This document shows positions 36,580 to 46,120 of a DNA stretch of 64,000 nucleotides, one piece after another. The position numbers were made by a program, and so were the translations under genes. Source of the stretch: Methanosarcina vacuolata Z-761 (GTDB lineage Archaea; Halobacteriota; Methanosarcinia; Methanosarcinales; Methanosarcinaceae); assembly GCF_000969905.1 (NCBI RefSeq), contig NZ_CP009520.1:2852001-2916000 (forward strand), read 5' to 3'. The notes beneath the pieces are model-generated. The model had not been told where the DNA came from. It made no database searches and worked only from the letters and a program-made list of their open reading frames with translations. Numbering within the stretch: the stretch's first letter is position 1; each line of letters starts with the position of its first letter.

Positions 36580-37737
36580 TTACTCTTTCTTTGTTCGTAA
36601 GTTCTTCCTGCTAATTTTTCTTATTTTCTCTTTTTCCTGACCCAGACTTTCCTTTATAATCTCACTTGTTGGCTTTTTTCTTGTCCACATACTTTTCTTC
36701 ACTTTCGGCTTTTCTTCTTCGGTTCTTTCTTCTTCGTCTTCATCGAGATCTATTCCGAGCTTAGAATTTACGGAAAACAGGGCTTTTTTAGCCTCGATAT
36801 GGTCTGGATTGAGCCGGAGGGCCCTTTCAAGAGCTCCGAGAGCTTCTTCATTTTTATCAAGGCCTGAAAGGGACATGCCTTTGCAGTACCAGGCATCGGA
36901 AGAATCAGGTTTGATTGAAATCGCTTTACTGCAGGCTGCAAGAGCTCTTTTGAATTTGCCGAGCTTGAGGTGGACAAGGCCTTTCCCTATCCAGGTCTTT
37001 GCATTATCAGGGTTTATTTTGAGGGCAGCGTCATAAGCTATCATGGCTTCCACAGGCCTGTCCAGGTTGTATAGAGCAAAACCTTTACCCACAAGGGTTC
37101 TTGCAAGGTTCGGGTTAAGATTAAGCGCGGCGTCATAAGCTTCTATGGATTCTTCATATCGGCCCAGATCCGCAAGCACAGAACCTTTTGCATGCCATGC
37201 TCCTGCAAGCTTCGGGTTTGCAGAAAGGGCTTTTTCAGAATCCGCAAGAGCTTTTTCGTGCTGCTTTAGCCTGCAAAGTACTGAAGTTTTTAGATTCCAG
37301 GATTTATCGCTGTCAGGTTTTATTTCGAGTAACCTGTCAAAGACCTGTAACGCATCTCCTTCCCTGTTGAGCTGCAGGAGCACAAAAGCTTTTTCGTAAA
37401 GGTAGTGAGGGTTTTCAGGCTCGATTTCAAGAGCTTTTTTAATCGCCTTTAAGGATTCACTATACCTTCTGTGCTTTAGAAACACTGCTGCCTTGCCAGC
37501 CCAGGCTGCGGCATCTTCAGGGTTTACCTTAAGGGCCTTTTCGTGTGCTTCAAGGGCTTTGTTCAGGCGGTCATAAGCTGTCACAGTAGTTCTATCGGTT
37601 CTGCCTGTTCTCTTGCCTGTTTTGCCTGTTCCACCCGCTCTACCACTTTTACCTGTTTTGCCTGTCCCATCTGTTTTGTTTGTTCTGCCCGGTTTTCCTG
37701 TTCGTCTGCTTCTATTTTCTTTAAAATCATTTGCCAT
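36580..37737 (-). CDS. Tetratricopeptide-repeat protein
   Basis: A 385-residue protein. The first 50 residues are a basic, low-complexity tract of Gly, Lys, Thr and Arg (KTGKSGRAGGTGKTGKRTG). Residues about 58-330 hold some eight TPR units of 34 residues, with the pattern AWxxKGxxLxxLGRYEESIEAYDAALxLNPN. The acidic then basic C terminus (DEDEEERTEEEKPKVKK) is probably disordered. It is a cytoplasmic scaffold; the partners are unknown. An 18-bp tandem repeat lies just upstream of the start. Confidence 0.88.
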   Translation of the reverse strand: MANDFKENRSRRTGKPGRTNKTDGTGKTGKSGRAGGTGKTGKRTGRTDRTTVTAYDRLNKALEAHEKALKVNPEDAAAWAGKAAVFLKHRRYSESLKAIKKALEIEPENPHYLYEKAFVLLQLNREGDALQVFDRLLEIKPDSDKSWNLKTSVLCRLKQHEKALADSEKALSANPKLAGAWHAKGSVLADLGRYEESIEAYDAALNLNPNLARTLVGKGFALYNLDRPVEAMIAYDAALKINPDNAKTWIGKGLVHLKLGKFKRALAACSKAISIKPDSSDAWYCKGMSLSGLDKNEEALGALERALRLNPDHIEAKKALFSVNSKLGIDLDEDEEERTEEEKPKVKKSMWTRKKPTSEIIKESLGQEKEKIRKISRKNLRTKKE

Positions 37738-37757
37738 AATATCAGTTCCATATGATT

Positions 37758-37829
37758 CGGTTTAGAGTGATGATACGGTTTAGAGTAATGATACGGTTTA
37801 GAGTGATGATTCGGTTTAGAGTGATGATT
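37758..37829. repeat. 18-bp tandem repeat upstream of the TPR gene
   Basis: Four consecutive copies of CGGTTTAGAGTGATGATA or close variants lie 20-90 bp upstream of the TPR start, in its likely promoter or leader. Confidence 0.9.
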
Positions 37830-38032
37830 CTTTGCAAAGGGAAGTCAGTAGAATCCTGTACACACCCCACCTCTCCTTATGAGTAGTAAATTTTTCGGGA
37901 AATTTTATTCCAAACTCCGTTTTCTTATTTCAAGCTGATCCTGTTAATATTAAATCCAGGGTAATAGATTGTCTTGCAGAAAGGGAGAACTCACCCTTGA
38001 GCGCAAATTTATCTATTCAAGCTGTCTCAAAA

Positions 38033-38173
38033 CTACATTTGATTCTACAAGTAAGATAATATGCTATGCTTCAAGGCAAATACATATCTGAATTTCAGAA
38101 TAATTCTCGATCTGAATGTAAAGTCAACAATTCCAATATATCCAATTGTAGAAATGGGTAGAATTTTGAGACA
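38033..38173. mobile_element. 141-bp MITE-like element (TGTCTCAAAA ends)
   Basis: TGTCTCAAAA (38033-38042) and TTTTGAGACA (38164-38173) are perfect inverted ends, and similarity extends inward to CTAC/GTAG. The element lies immediately before an IS4-type transposase fossil, which may be part of the same event. Confidence 0.65.
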
Positions 38174-38193
38174 ACCTGCAAAAAGATGTTTTG

Positions 38194-38409
38194 GATTCTG
38201 AAGACATTGCAAAGTTATACAGGGTAAGATGAGACATAAAACTTCTTTTCAAAGAATTAAAAAGTGAATATAACCTTGATGTTCCTCATACAAAAAATGT
38301 GCACATAATTGAATTTCTAATATGGACTCCTATATTAACGTTAATCGCTATCAAAAGAATATATTCTATTGTAAGGAACTCAATACAGGATCATAAAAAT
38401 GGATTATAG
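38194..38409 (+). pseudogene. IS4-family transposase fragment (fossil)
   Basis: The translation reads DSEDIAKLYRVR, a stop, then DIKLLFKELKSEYNLDVPHTKNVHIIEFLIWTPILTLIAIKRI. This is the C-terminal Y-R-E-K signature region of IS4-type transposases (usually LYRxRWxIELLFKELKSxxxL). The conserved Trp codon has become TGA, and the rest of the gene is missing. The rest of 37830-38580 has no supported gene. Confidence 0.82.
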
Positions 38410-38580
38410 AACAGTAGTTACTTAATCTCTTTAAATCCCGTCTCATTAGACTAAACTATTTCTTGAGAATCAGAAATAAAAAACATTGAAACAGTTAAGT
38501 CTGCAGGCGATAAACAAAAAAATTGATGTAACCACTTGAAATTTTCAGTATTATTCTTAACTCATTTTTACCTGAGCTTT

Positions 38581-39306
38581 TCAAGCGGTAATGTATTGCT
38601 CGTCAAGTAGCGTAAAATTTTCTTCATCTAATTTTGCGTTATGAAGAGTTTTTACTTTAGAGAGCTGGTCAAATGATAAGTTTTTCACGTTATTTAGATT
38701 AGCTCCTTGAAGATTTGCTTCATGAAGGTTAGCTTCTTGAAGGTTTGCTTCTTGAAGGTCAGACTTTTGAAGGTCAGCTACATAAAGATCAGCTGCCTGG
38801 AGGTCAGCCCCGCGCAGGTCGGCTCCATAAAGACTAGCTCCCTGGAAGTTAGTTCCTTGAAGATTAGCTCCTTGAAGGTTAGCCAGATGGAGATTGGATA
38901 GCTGGAGGTTTGCTCCTTGAAGGTTAGCCCCCTTAAGGTTTGCCCTTGTAAAGTTAACCCCTTGAAGATTAGCTCCTTGAAGATTAGCTCCTTGAAGATT
39001 AGTGCCTACACCCTCTAAAAGGTAAGAATTTGAGAGGTCGGCTCCTTGCATGTTTGCATCCTGGAGGTTTGCCTCCTGGAAGTTAGCCCCGCGCAGGTCA
39101 GCCCCGCGCAGGTCAGCTCTATAAAGATTAGCCCCTTGAAAATCAGCCTGTGTAAGGTTAGCTTTTATGAGATAAGCTTCCTGAAGGTTAGCTTCTTGAA
39201 AGTTAGCCCATATAAGGTTCTTTTTTTCAAGATGAGCGCCTGGAAGGTTAACTCCTCTATAGTTTTTTCTCTCTATAATGTTCATATGTAATAATTGGTG
39301 TTCCAT
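38581..39306 (-). CDS. Pentapeptide-repeat protein
   Basis: A 241-residue protein. Residues about 20-215 are nearly all pentapeptide repeats of the form A(N/D)LQ(G/E), for example ANLQGANLQGANLQGVNF, which would make a four-sided right-handed beta helix. A short segment at the C terminus (FDQLSKVKTLHNAKLDEENFTLLDEQY) caps it. There is no signal peptide, so it is cytoplasmic. Some family members mimic DNA and protect gyrase; nothing here shows that role. The start may also be at the ATG at 39285. Confidence 0.9.
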   Translation of the reverse strand: MEHQLLHMNIIERKNYRGVNLPGAHLEKKNLIWANFQEANLQEAYLIKANLTQADFQGANLYRADLRGADLRGANFQEANLQDANMQGADLSNSYLLEGVGTNLQGANLQGANLQGVNFTRANLKGANLQGANLQLSNLHLANLQGANLQGTNFQGASLYGADLRGADLQAADLYVADLQKSDLQEANLQEANLHEANLQGANLNNVKNLSFDQLSKVKTLHNAKLDEENFTLLDEQYITA

Positions 39307-39409
39307 AAAAATAAATATTACTATTCTAGGAAGATACCATCCGTTCTCCGAGGTTCATTCATCCGGAGCGAAATTTACAGGCTAACTGTGTTCAAAAAAA
39401 GGGAAATCT

Positions 39410-39510
39410 GGCTCTTCGTTATTCCCTATGGATAAGATGGTTTCAATTCAAGACCACGTTGGTTTTTATGAGAATACAATGAGGATATCCACACAAAACA
39501 ACGAAGAGCC
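39410..39510. mobile_element. 101-bp MITE related to the ISL3 element of this window
   Basis: The ends GGCTCTTCGTT (39410-39420) and AACGAAGAGCC (39500-39510) match the ends of the ISL3 insertion sequence at 54347-55672, and the similarity reaches about 25 bp inward (ATGG-TA). It is probably an internally deleted derivative. No clear target duplication is left. Confidence 0.75.
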
Positions 39511-39527
39511 TTTGTCCAGAGTCAGGC

Positions 39528-39666
39528 TTTCTGCAGGCTTTAATTCGATCTTTCTGCAGGCTTTAATTCGATCTTTCTGCAGGTTTTAATTCAATCTTTC
39601 TGCAGGTTTTAATTCAATCTTTCTGCAGGTTTTAATTCAATCTTTCTGCAGGTTTATAATTCAATC
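39528..39666. repeat. 23-bp tandem repeat, six copies
   Basis: Six copies of TTTCTGCAGG followed by (C/T)TTTAATTC(G/A)ATC. The last copy has one extra base and overlaps the stop codon of the 730-residue secreted protein. Confidence 0.93.
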
Positions 39667-41846
39667 TGCTTTTCAACGCCACCGATTATTACTTTAAAAC
39701 TGCCTGCCGGTATAGACTTAGTATTATATTCATAGTTGAGATTTCCTTCTGAATCTACTTCCACCTCTTGCACAGCTGTGATCTTGAGTTTGACAGTAGA
39801 ACCACTTGCCTTTCCATCGATCCTGATATTATATGTCCCTGGAGGAACACCCATCTGGGAAACAGTAGCAATCCCGTTTTGTGCCTTTGCGCTTTTTGTT
39901 AACCACAGAATAATCTTTGCTCTCACATTAAGGTCATCAGCTCCTGTTGCCTGCACCGTAAAACTGTTGTCGAACCCGGAGGGGATTATTATATTTTCAA
40001 GCATGTACTCGTATTCTCCATCCTGTACCGTTACATCTTTTTCGAAGGACACCTGAACTTTCGCAGTATCTCCCACAAAGCCGGTTCCTTTTATCTCTAT
40101 TACATCTCCAGCGGAATTCTCAGGAGTAAGTTCCCAACTGCCAGCTCCATCTGCTCCAGAAGACAGGTTTGAATTGTTGTAATCGATACGAATTGGGCCC
40201 GCGAAGGAATTGAAAATCAGATCATTATTTTCCAGGTACTCCAGCAATGCATATGCCCCGTTTCCGAAGTTCGCATCGCCAAAAATCGTTTGATGGACAG
40301 TTTCACCGGTATCCCAGTCAAGTCCGAGCACTTCCCAGCCATCTGGCAACCTGTAACCATTGATGAGGGCCATATTACCCAACTGGCTGTAAATCGGAAC
40401 CATGCTCGTCGACGAAACATCTGATCTTGCCCATACTGAAGACCATTCATTTGTTGATGTGTTCCATTGGAAGCGCTCGGCACCATATGCAGTATCATAT
40501 GCCGGGCCCATGAGCGAGACCTGAAGAATCTTGTTCTGGCCTAACAGGTCAGAGCTGACATTTTCCGGAATGTTATTCACAACAAAGGCCCCGTATCCAG
40601 ATACGACTACGGACTGCTCCGTCTGTATCCACTCGGGAAGGGTTGTAAAATTGCAAGTTACCGGAATCTGCCCTGCGATACGTTCGGATCCCTCAGGGAT
40701 TTCGTCGCGCCAGAATGCCACCAGGTTCATCTGTTTGGCACCATCGGTTATGGCCGCCAGCTTATCCTCATCGTCGCCGAATCCCATGAGCGTTGGAGTG
40801 GACCCTGTGCCATTGCCTACCTTGATCATAGGAGGTTGTTCCGAATTGGTATATGGGCTTGACCATGCACCATCAGCTTCATTGTCGGAAAGATTCTTGC
40901 CGTTCCAGACGAGCTTGTGCATGACACTATCACTTGCCAGATATATGCCATTGTTTTCATCTACAGCAACTGAGTTGCTAACGTACTCACCGCTCCCAAG
41001 CTTGTAAAAAGATGTAGAGGTTGTGTTGAGGTCGCGATTGATGACTGCCACTCCATTGCTAAAAGTGATAATAAGGTAGCCGTCGTATGTCATGGAAAGG
41101 CCAAATAATCTTGCGTACGGCGGGTGGTCATCGCCCTGGATAGCAGTGACTACATCTTCTAGCATGTAGAGTTTCTTTATGCCTGCAGATGGGTTGTTCG
41201 GATCGTTTAATGCAAACGCGTAGAGGTTATCTCCATAATTTGTATACAGCACGTTTTCGTTATCGACTACCGAGTACAGCCCATTCCCAAAGCGGTCTGC
41301 GTAATTTTCACCGAAAAGGCTTTTCAAGGAACTATTCATCGAGCTTGTGTTCATTCCCACCGCAGACGACTCGCCAAAGGTACTGAAATTTTCATCCGGA
41401 ACAGCCGGAGATGAGTTGTTTGACGCATCTGCAAGTGCCTCATATTTTGCCACCGCAGTCCAATTGTTGTCGGTCGCATTAACGTAGCTTACGCGATCGC
41501 TTCCAACTGCCCACATGTAACTCTTATTAGTGGATGCAAGAGTTATGATGTTTATCGGGCCGCCAGAGACAGTTGGTTGAGTCGTTGGGTCTACAGTGAA
41601 GTTACCGCGAGGAGGCCCGTAGGGTGTAGAGTCGCTCTGCGAAGAGTCAAAATGTGTGATGGCATAAAGTGAAGATGCCAGGTAGGGATTAACAGTGGGT
41701 CCGTTGACCACGTCGGATGTGGTATTTGCGGATTCCTCAGCATAGGCGTTTGGAATGACGCCAAAAAGCACGATAGCGCACACCGAGATTGCAACCGTTA
41801 ATACTAATCTTTGATTTGATTTCAGAGGATTTTCTATAGTCTTCAT
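39654..41846 (-). CDS. Large secreted protein, probable beta-propeller, unknown function
   Basis: About 730 residues from the ATG at 41846, which has AAAGGTG upstream (a GTG at 41855 is less likely). A signal peptide covers LVLTVAISVCAIVLFGVIPNAYAEE. The body is rich in Ser, Thr, Asn and Gly with many NxS/T sites. Repeated YGDNLYAFAL, YDGYLIITFSNGVAVINRD and ENNGIYLASDSVMHKLVW segments suggest propeller blades. The last 180 residues look like one or two Ig-like domains (VIEIKGTGFVGDTAKVQVSF). No C-terminal anchor is apparent. I do not recognise a named family. Confidence 0.75.
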   Translation of the reverse strand: MKTIENPLKSNQRLVLTVAISVCAIVLFGVIPNAYAEESANTTSDVVNGPTVNPYLASSLYAITHFDSSQSDSTPYGPPRGNFTVDPTTQPTVSGGPINIITLASTNKSYMWAVGSDRVSYVNATDNNWTAVAKYEALADASNNSSPAVPDENFSTFGESSAVGMNTSSMNSSLKSLFGENYADRFGNGLYSVVDNENVLYTNYGDNLYAFALNDPNNPSAGIKKLYMLEDVVTAIQGDDHPPYARLFGLSMTYDGYLIITFSNGVAVINRDLNTTSTSFYKLGSGEYVSNSVAVDENNGIYLASDSVMHKLVWNGKNLSDNEADGAWSSPYTNSEQPPMIKVGNGTGSTPTLMGFGDDEDKLAAITDGAKQMNLVAFWRDEIPEGSERIAGQIPVTCNFTTLPEWIQTEQSVVVSGYGAFVVNNIPENVSSDLLGQNKILQVSLMGPAYDTAYGAERFQWNTSTNEWSSVWARSDVSSTSMVPIYSQLGNMALINGYRLPDGWEVLGLDWDTGETVHQTIFGDANFGNGAYALLEYLENNDLIFNSFAGPIRIDYNNSNLSSGADGAGSWELTPENSAGDVIEIKGTGFVGDTAKVQVSFEKDVTVQDGEYEYMLENIIIPSGFDNSFTVQATGADDLNVRAKIILWLTKSAKAQNGIATVSQMGVPPGTYNIRIDGKASGSTVKLKITAVQEVEVDSEGNLNYEYNTKSIPAGSFKVIIGGVEKQIEL

Positions 41847-42465
41847 GAACCGCACCTTTTGATTTATTTATATTTGTATAAAGTTTAGGTGCTTGAAGTA
41901 TAAAATGTATCTTATTCAAGTTGTATAATAAAAAATAAATTTTTCATATATGATGAAAATTTAAAAATGTGGTCAAGTTTGAAAAACAGAATCTTAAGAC
42001 ATATTTTACTATAATGTGAATTTAAACTATAATGTTTCATGTACTTGATTTTATACATCGAGTGCGTAAGTCTTTGGAATTAAGTACTATTTTTAAGGTC
42101 ATTGTGTACATGAGTTTCGGAATAGTTTATGATCTTTCTATAAAGTTTACCTTATCAAGTATCCAATCCAGTTTCCACAGATATACACAGGTATGCGATC
42201 TATTTTCCCGATCTGTCAGTAATTCAAAAATGTACTTCCCGTTTATGTGCTCCCGGTTAAGGCAAAAATCTTTCCTGACAGCTTTCCTGAAAGTGAATTT
42301 TTAGTTACAGGTCTCAGTGTACGTTTGTAAGTTTAATATAAAATTTAGGACTTAATAGTTTGAAGATGGTGTGGACATAAATATGGAAAAGGATTGCATG
42401 AGACGAAAAGAGTTCCACAGCCGATGATCTATGAAAAAGAATGCATTGCTTTTGAAGAATAGAGA
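41847..42465. other. Intergenic region, no supported gene
   Basis: AT-rich with no convincing frame, apart from a 94-codon minus-strand frame across 42314-42598 that runs into the tRNA and is rejected. TATA-like sequence near 41870-41885 on the minus strand suits the secreted-protein gene. Confidence 0.4.
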
Positions 42466-42469
42466 ATAC

Positions 42470-42562
42470 AGGCAAAAGGCAGGCAAAAGACAGGAAAAAA
42501 TAGTAAAAAACAGGAAAAGACAGGAAAAAATAGTAAAAAACAGGAAAAGACAGGAAAAAATA
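42470..42562. repeat. Purine-rich tandem repeat downstream of tRNA-Arg
   Basis: CAGGAAAAGACAGGAAAAAA and TAGTAAAAAA alternate two to three times. On the minus strand, the sense of the tRNA, this gives several T6 runs immediately after the tRNA 3' end, fitting archaeal termination. Confidence 0.8.
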
Positions 42563-42568
42563 AGTTAG

Positions 42569-42662
42569 CGGGCCCGCCGCGATTCGAACACGAGTCAATG
42601 GGTATCTTCGTAATTATCTTACTTCGAAGCCCATTAGGATATCCTGGCTACCCTACGAGCCC
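42569..42662 (-). tRNA. tRNA-Arg (anticodon UCG) with 20-base intron
   Basis: Folded by hand on the minus strand. The acceptor stem is GGGCTCG with CGGGCCC and discriminator G. The T arm is TCGTG-TTCGAAT-CGCGG. The anticodon stem is ATGGG with CCCAT. The loop becomes CTTCGAA after removing a 20-base intron, giving anticodon TCG. The precursor shows a strict bulge-helix-bulge: central helix CTTC/GAAG, three-base bulges GAA and ATA, and intron stem GTAA/TTAC. The D stem is weak (a G-U and a mismatch). CCA is not encoded. Confidence 0.88.
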
Positions 42663-43135
42663 TTGGTGCAGCACTATTGATAGAAGCTATCCATATTAAA
42701 CTTTTCTCTCAAAATTAAGGCTGCAGGGAATACAGGTAGCGAGAATTAGGCCAGGAGTAGGATTTTATGTCTCTCAAACTATTTTGAATTTTAAATATCA
42801 TATCTGGGAAAAAAACATTTCTGAAAATTCAGTACAAAATGTTCAAATTGGATAAGGATGGCAGAGGAGTAAATAAAAATATATAGTAAGTGAAACAGAA
42901 TTAGCAGTACAAACTGAGTTAAAAAAATAAAGTAGATGATTTTCATGGAAGATGATTTTCATGAAATTACTGTAAAGCTAATGAAAAATAGTAAACCTTT
43001 CTCTATTTATAAACAGCTTCTAAATCTCAGGGTCATTTAGAGACTGTTCTAAGCCTTTAAGTTAAGAATCTTATATATATTCACAGTCCGGGAAGCTATA
43101 AGGGTAAAGTACAGAAAAAGTGAGGATTTACAAAA
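42663..43135. other. Intergenic region with the promoter of the KaiC-like operon
   Basis: No gene. A TATA box (CTTATATATATTC, about 43070-43082) lies about 55 bases before the KaiC-like start. The rest is AT-rich. Confidence 0.5.
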
Positions 43136-43843
43136 ATGGAAAGGGTTTCAACAGGCATAGAGGAGCTGGACAGGAAGCTGAGTGGGGGTTATCCTGCAAA
43201 TAAAGTAACCCTTATAACCGGTATAGCAGGAAGCGGGAAAACAATCTTTGGAATCCATTTTATTTATAAAAATTGTCTTGAAGGCAAAAAATGTATGATT
43301 ATCGCAACTGAGGAAAGTCCTGAAGATATTCTTTATCAGGCAAGCCTGCTAGGGCGCGACTTCACAACGTACTATGAGAGTGGACAGCTTATTATACAAA
43401 ATATCTTCGAAAGCCGTTCGGAAATAATAGAACAGACCAGATACGGTTTTAAGCCTGAAAGCCTGAACCTCGAAATCCCGAATCTTATAGAATTAATACA
43501 TGAAGGAACGGAATGCCTCGTAATAGATAATATAGGTACCTTTGCTCTCAGGATTTCCATAAAAAAGCTAAGAGACCAGTTTGACGCGCTAAACTACATG
43601 GTAAGGAAGAAAGGCTGTACAGCTCTTTTAATCATGGATGAGTCCGCACACAACATGACCTACCAGCTTGCTGAATATTCGGTTTATGGATCTATTCACC
43701 TTTTAGTAAGGGAAAATTCTTATCTTGGAAAAATGGAGCGCTACCTGAGCATACCCAAGATGCGCAGTACCCCTATTTCCCCTGAAATGTCTGTTTTTGA
43801 AATTACATCTGAAGGGATTGTAATTCGTGAGTCTAGGGGGTGA
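43136..43843 (+). CDS. KaiC/RadA-like ATPase
   Basis: A 235-residue single-domain RecA-fold ATPase of the KaiC family. It begins [43 protein letters not shown], with Walker A GIAGSGKT (residues 29-36). The next strand [12 protein letters not shown] carries the catalytic Glu pair, and the Walker B strand is [10 protein letters not shown]. It lacks the second domain of cyanobacterial KaiC. Archaeal single-domain KaiC proteins are thought to act in signalling. GTGAGG serves as ribosome-binding site. The response-regulator gene starts within or just after its stop, so the two are co-transcribed. Confidence 0.88.
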   Translation: MERVSTGIEELDRKLSGGYPANKVTLITGIAGSGKTIFGIHFIYKNCLEGKKCMIIATEESPEDILYQASLLGRDFTTYYESGQLIIQNIFESRSEIIEQTRYGFKPESLNLEIPNLIELIHEGTECLVIDNIGTFALRISIKKLRDQFDALNYMVRKKGCTALLIMDESAHNMTYQLAEYSVYGSIHLLVRENSYLGKMERYLSIPKMRSTPISPEMSVFEITSEGIVIRESRG

Positions 43844-43847
43844 AACC

Positions 43848-44705
43848 TTGCAGAATGAAAATAACAAACCTAAAATCCTTATTGTCGATGATGTGCTTGA
43901 GAACATAGAGCTTATAGAGGCCTACCTTTCGGTGGAGCCATATGATCTTATTACTGCCAACAGTGGAAAGGAAGCTATCCAGAAATTAAAGGAAGAAAAG
44001 CTCGATATGATCTTGCTGGATATCATGATGCCTGAAATAAGCGGCTATGAGGTATGCAAAATTATCAAAAAAGACCCCGAAACTCAATTCATTCCGGTTC
44101 TGATGCTCACCGCTCTTTCTGAAATTGAAGACCGAATAAAAGGAATTGAGGCCGGGGCTGATGATTTTCTTACGAAACCTATAAACAGGCTTGAGCTTAA
44201 GACCCGGGTAAAATCCTTACTCAGGGTAAAATGCATGCATGACCGACTGGTAGCTGACCGCAACAGCCTTGAGGTAAAAAACCGGGTACAGAGTATTCTT
44301 ACCGCAATTATTCCCACTCTTCTAAGGGTTATTTCTAATGAGGAAAAAAAGGTCATAATTAACCAGATGACAGGCATGGTCGAAAAAATGCTGTTCGACA
44401 CATATCACCTTGAGAACAGGGAACTGGACTTCGCCTATGCAGGTGAGGTCTGTGCCGAGATAATGAATCAGCTGGGTGGAAGCTTTTCCTCTGAAAAGGG
44501 TGAAAAAGAAAGTTCATGGATAGTCAGGGGAACAAAATGCCCCTGGAAAGGAGAAGAAGCCCGTAAAAATCCTATTTTATGCACCTTGACCCGGAAAATT
44601 TTTTCGGACATAACTTTGAAAGTGGACTCTGATTTCAGTGTAGAGGCGCTGAAGACTATAGGGAACAGGAACGATTGCTGTGAATTCCTTATAAAGGTAG
44701 TGTGA
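43848..44705 (+). CDS. Response regulator with methanogen-specific output domain
   Basis: About 285 residues from a TTG at 43848, which has GGGGGTG upstream; a GTG at 43827 would overlap the KaiC-like gene. Receiver domain: [17 protein letters not shown] (acidic pair DD), phospho-acceptor Asp in [20 protein letters not shown], Thr in [13 protein letters not shown] and Lys in [11 protein letters not shown] helical linker leads to a C-terminal domain (residues about 180-285) with [32 protein letters not shown] and [13 protein letters not shown]. This resembles the output domain described for methanogen response regulators (MetOD1-like). It is not a DNA-binding domain I recognise. No histidine kinase is adjacent. 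Confidence 0.87.
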   Translation: MQNENNKPKILIVDDVLENIELIEAYLSVEPYDLITANSGKEAIQKLKEEKLDMILLDIMMPEISGYEVCKIIKKDPETQFIPVLMLTALSEIEDRIKGIEAGADDFLTKPINRLELKTRVKSLLRVKCMHDRLVADRNSLEVKNRVQSILTAIIPTLLRVISNEEKKVIINQMTGMVEKMLFDTYHLENRELDFAYAGEVCAEIMNQLGGSFSSEKGEKESSWIVRGTKCPWKGEEARKNPILCTLTRKIFSDITLKVDSDFSVEALKTIGNRNDCCEFLIKVV

Positions 44706-45262
44706 AATTTAGTTTTCCTGAAATCAGTTTTTTACTAAATTTCATGTTCAGCGAATGGCCATAGCTCGAAAGTTGCAATTTCATATTTTCAGCATTTAGA
44801 TTTTCTACCTTGACTCCGACTTTTTGTAGGGAATATATTGAGATCAATATTTTTTCATGAGTTTTTTTCAGTCTTTATGACTTTTCTTTCAAAAAAATGC
44901 GATTTTGACCATGATCTACAATAAATAAAAATAGCCTGTGATATCTTTATAGCTTGTGATATCTTCATAGCTTGTGATATCTTTATAAAATTATTTTTGT
45001 ATTGACTATTTTTCATATTCCAATTAAACGTATCCTGGAAATGTCCTGATTCGGAAGAATTTTCATGCATTGTAGACGAAATCATAAATCGGCTGACTGA
45101 ATTAAATATCTGTTCTGAAGATCTTTCGTTCTTTCCTTTTGTCATTCTTCTTTTCTGGTTATGACTTTTTGTTTTACTAATCTTAACAACACACGAACCT
45201 CAAAAATTTTATATAGTCTTGGGCCTGATTCTGTAGTACAAAATTAAGGGGGTAATGGTTAA
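44706..45262. other. Intergenic region with an 18-20-bp repeat
   Basis: A threefold repeat of TAGC(C/T)TGTGATATCTT lies at 44933-44993 and creates a spurious minus-strand frame with KISQA repeats. A TATA box (TTTATATAGT, about 45209-45218) fits the promoter of the next gene. Confidence 0.55.
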
Positions 45263-46120
45263 TTGAATAAGTTACGTCAGGCAGATCCCGAAGTCAGGGA
45301 GGATTTGCAGGGAAGAATCGAGGTTTTCGATCAGAGCATAAGAAGTTTTGAAAAACGACTCCGGGCGGTCGAGAGACGCCTTTCTATGGGAGCTTCTCCT
45401 GAAATGCAAACTGGCAGAGTTTTCTCAGGAAATTTTACAGGACTTTATCCGGGGGAAAATGCAGGAAGCATCGCTTCACACTCCTCAATTTATCCACAGG
45501 TGCCGTCGGTTTCTCCTGAAGCTTCTATTCACGGAAATTCTTTTTTTTCGGATTTAGTCCCTTCAGTTTCGGAAGGAAATATTTCAAATTTTGAATTCAG
45601 TGCAGTACTTCCTTCGAGCGAGCCTTCGAATTTTTCTACATTTTCCGGGGAAAATTCCTCCGAAATGTCCGGAGCCAATTCTAAAATCAAGAGCATAAAT
45701 GAGGTTTTTTCAAGCCTATCCGAAAGTCTCCGTTCCCTTCATGCTGCTCTATCCGAACTTTCGAATTTTACTTATAACAACCTCAAACCCGAAATCGAAA
45801 AACTGGATATGGAGTTCCGTAATCTCAAGGTTCAGCAAGATGAAAAAAGTGAGTATATAAAGGAACTTGAATCCCGTTTAGAAATCCTTGAAAACCAGAA
45901 CAGGTTTACCCTCGGCTCTATGAAAATTCCTTTTGAGATTTCAGGAATTGCCGGGTCTTCAGCGCTTTTCCTTACCGGCTTCCTTGTCTGGTCAGGTAGA
46001 TGGGATGTCATAAAATCTCCATATTTCTCTGCCGGGCTTGCCTTACTGATGGCAGGAGCCGTTTTCATGAAGTTTTACACGGCCAACCGCAGGAAGAAAG
46101 TACTGACAGACAAGTTATGA
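45263..46120 (+). CDS. Coiled-coil protein with two C-terminal membrane helices
   Basis: A 285-residue protein from a TTG start with AAGGGGGT upstream. Residues 5-45 and 140-215 are predicted coiled coils (EVFDQSIRSFEKRLRAVERRL and MEFRNLKVQQDEKSEYIKELESRLEILENQ). Between them is a Ser/Pro/Asn-rich linker. Residues about 228-246 (ISGIAGSSALFLTGFLVW) and 253-272 (SPYFSAGLALLMAGAVFMKFY) are membrane helices. The topology places the long N-terminal part on one side, probably the cytoplasm. The family and function are unknown. Confidence 0.75.
   Translation: MNKLRQADPEVREDLQGRIEVFDQSIRSFEKRLRAVERRLSMGASPEMQTGRVFSGNFTGLYPGENAGSIASHSSIYPQVPSVSPEASIHGNSFFSDLVPSVSEGNISNFEFSAVLPSSEPSNFSTFSGENSSEMSGANSKIKSINEVFSSLSESLRSLHAALSELSNFTYNNLKPEIEKLDMEFRNLKVQQDEKSEYIKELESRLEILENQNRFTLGSMKIPFEISGIAGSSALFLTGFLVWSGRWDVIKSPYFSAGLALLMAGAVFMKFYTANRRKKVLTDKL

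Noticed and set aside
42314-42598. 94-codon minus-strand frame overlapping the tRNA
   Set aside because: It is generated by purine-rich tandem repeats and enters the tRNA-Arg gene.
44855-45145. 96-codon minus-strand frame with KISQA repeats
   Set aside because: It is explained by an 18-20-bp tandem repeat in non-coding DNA and lacks a convincing start.
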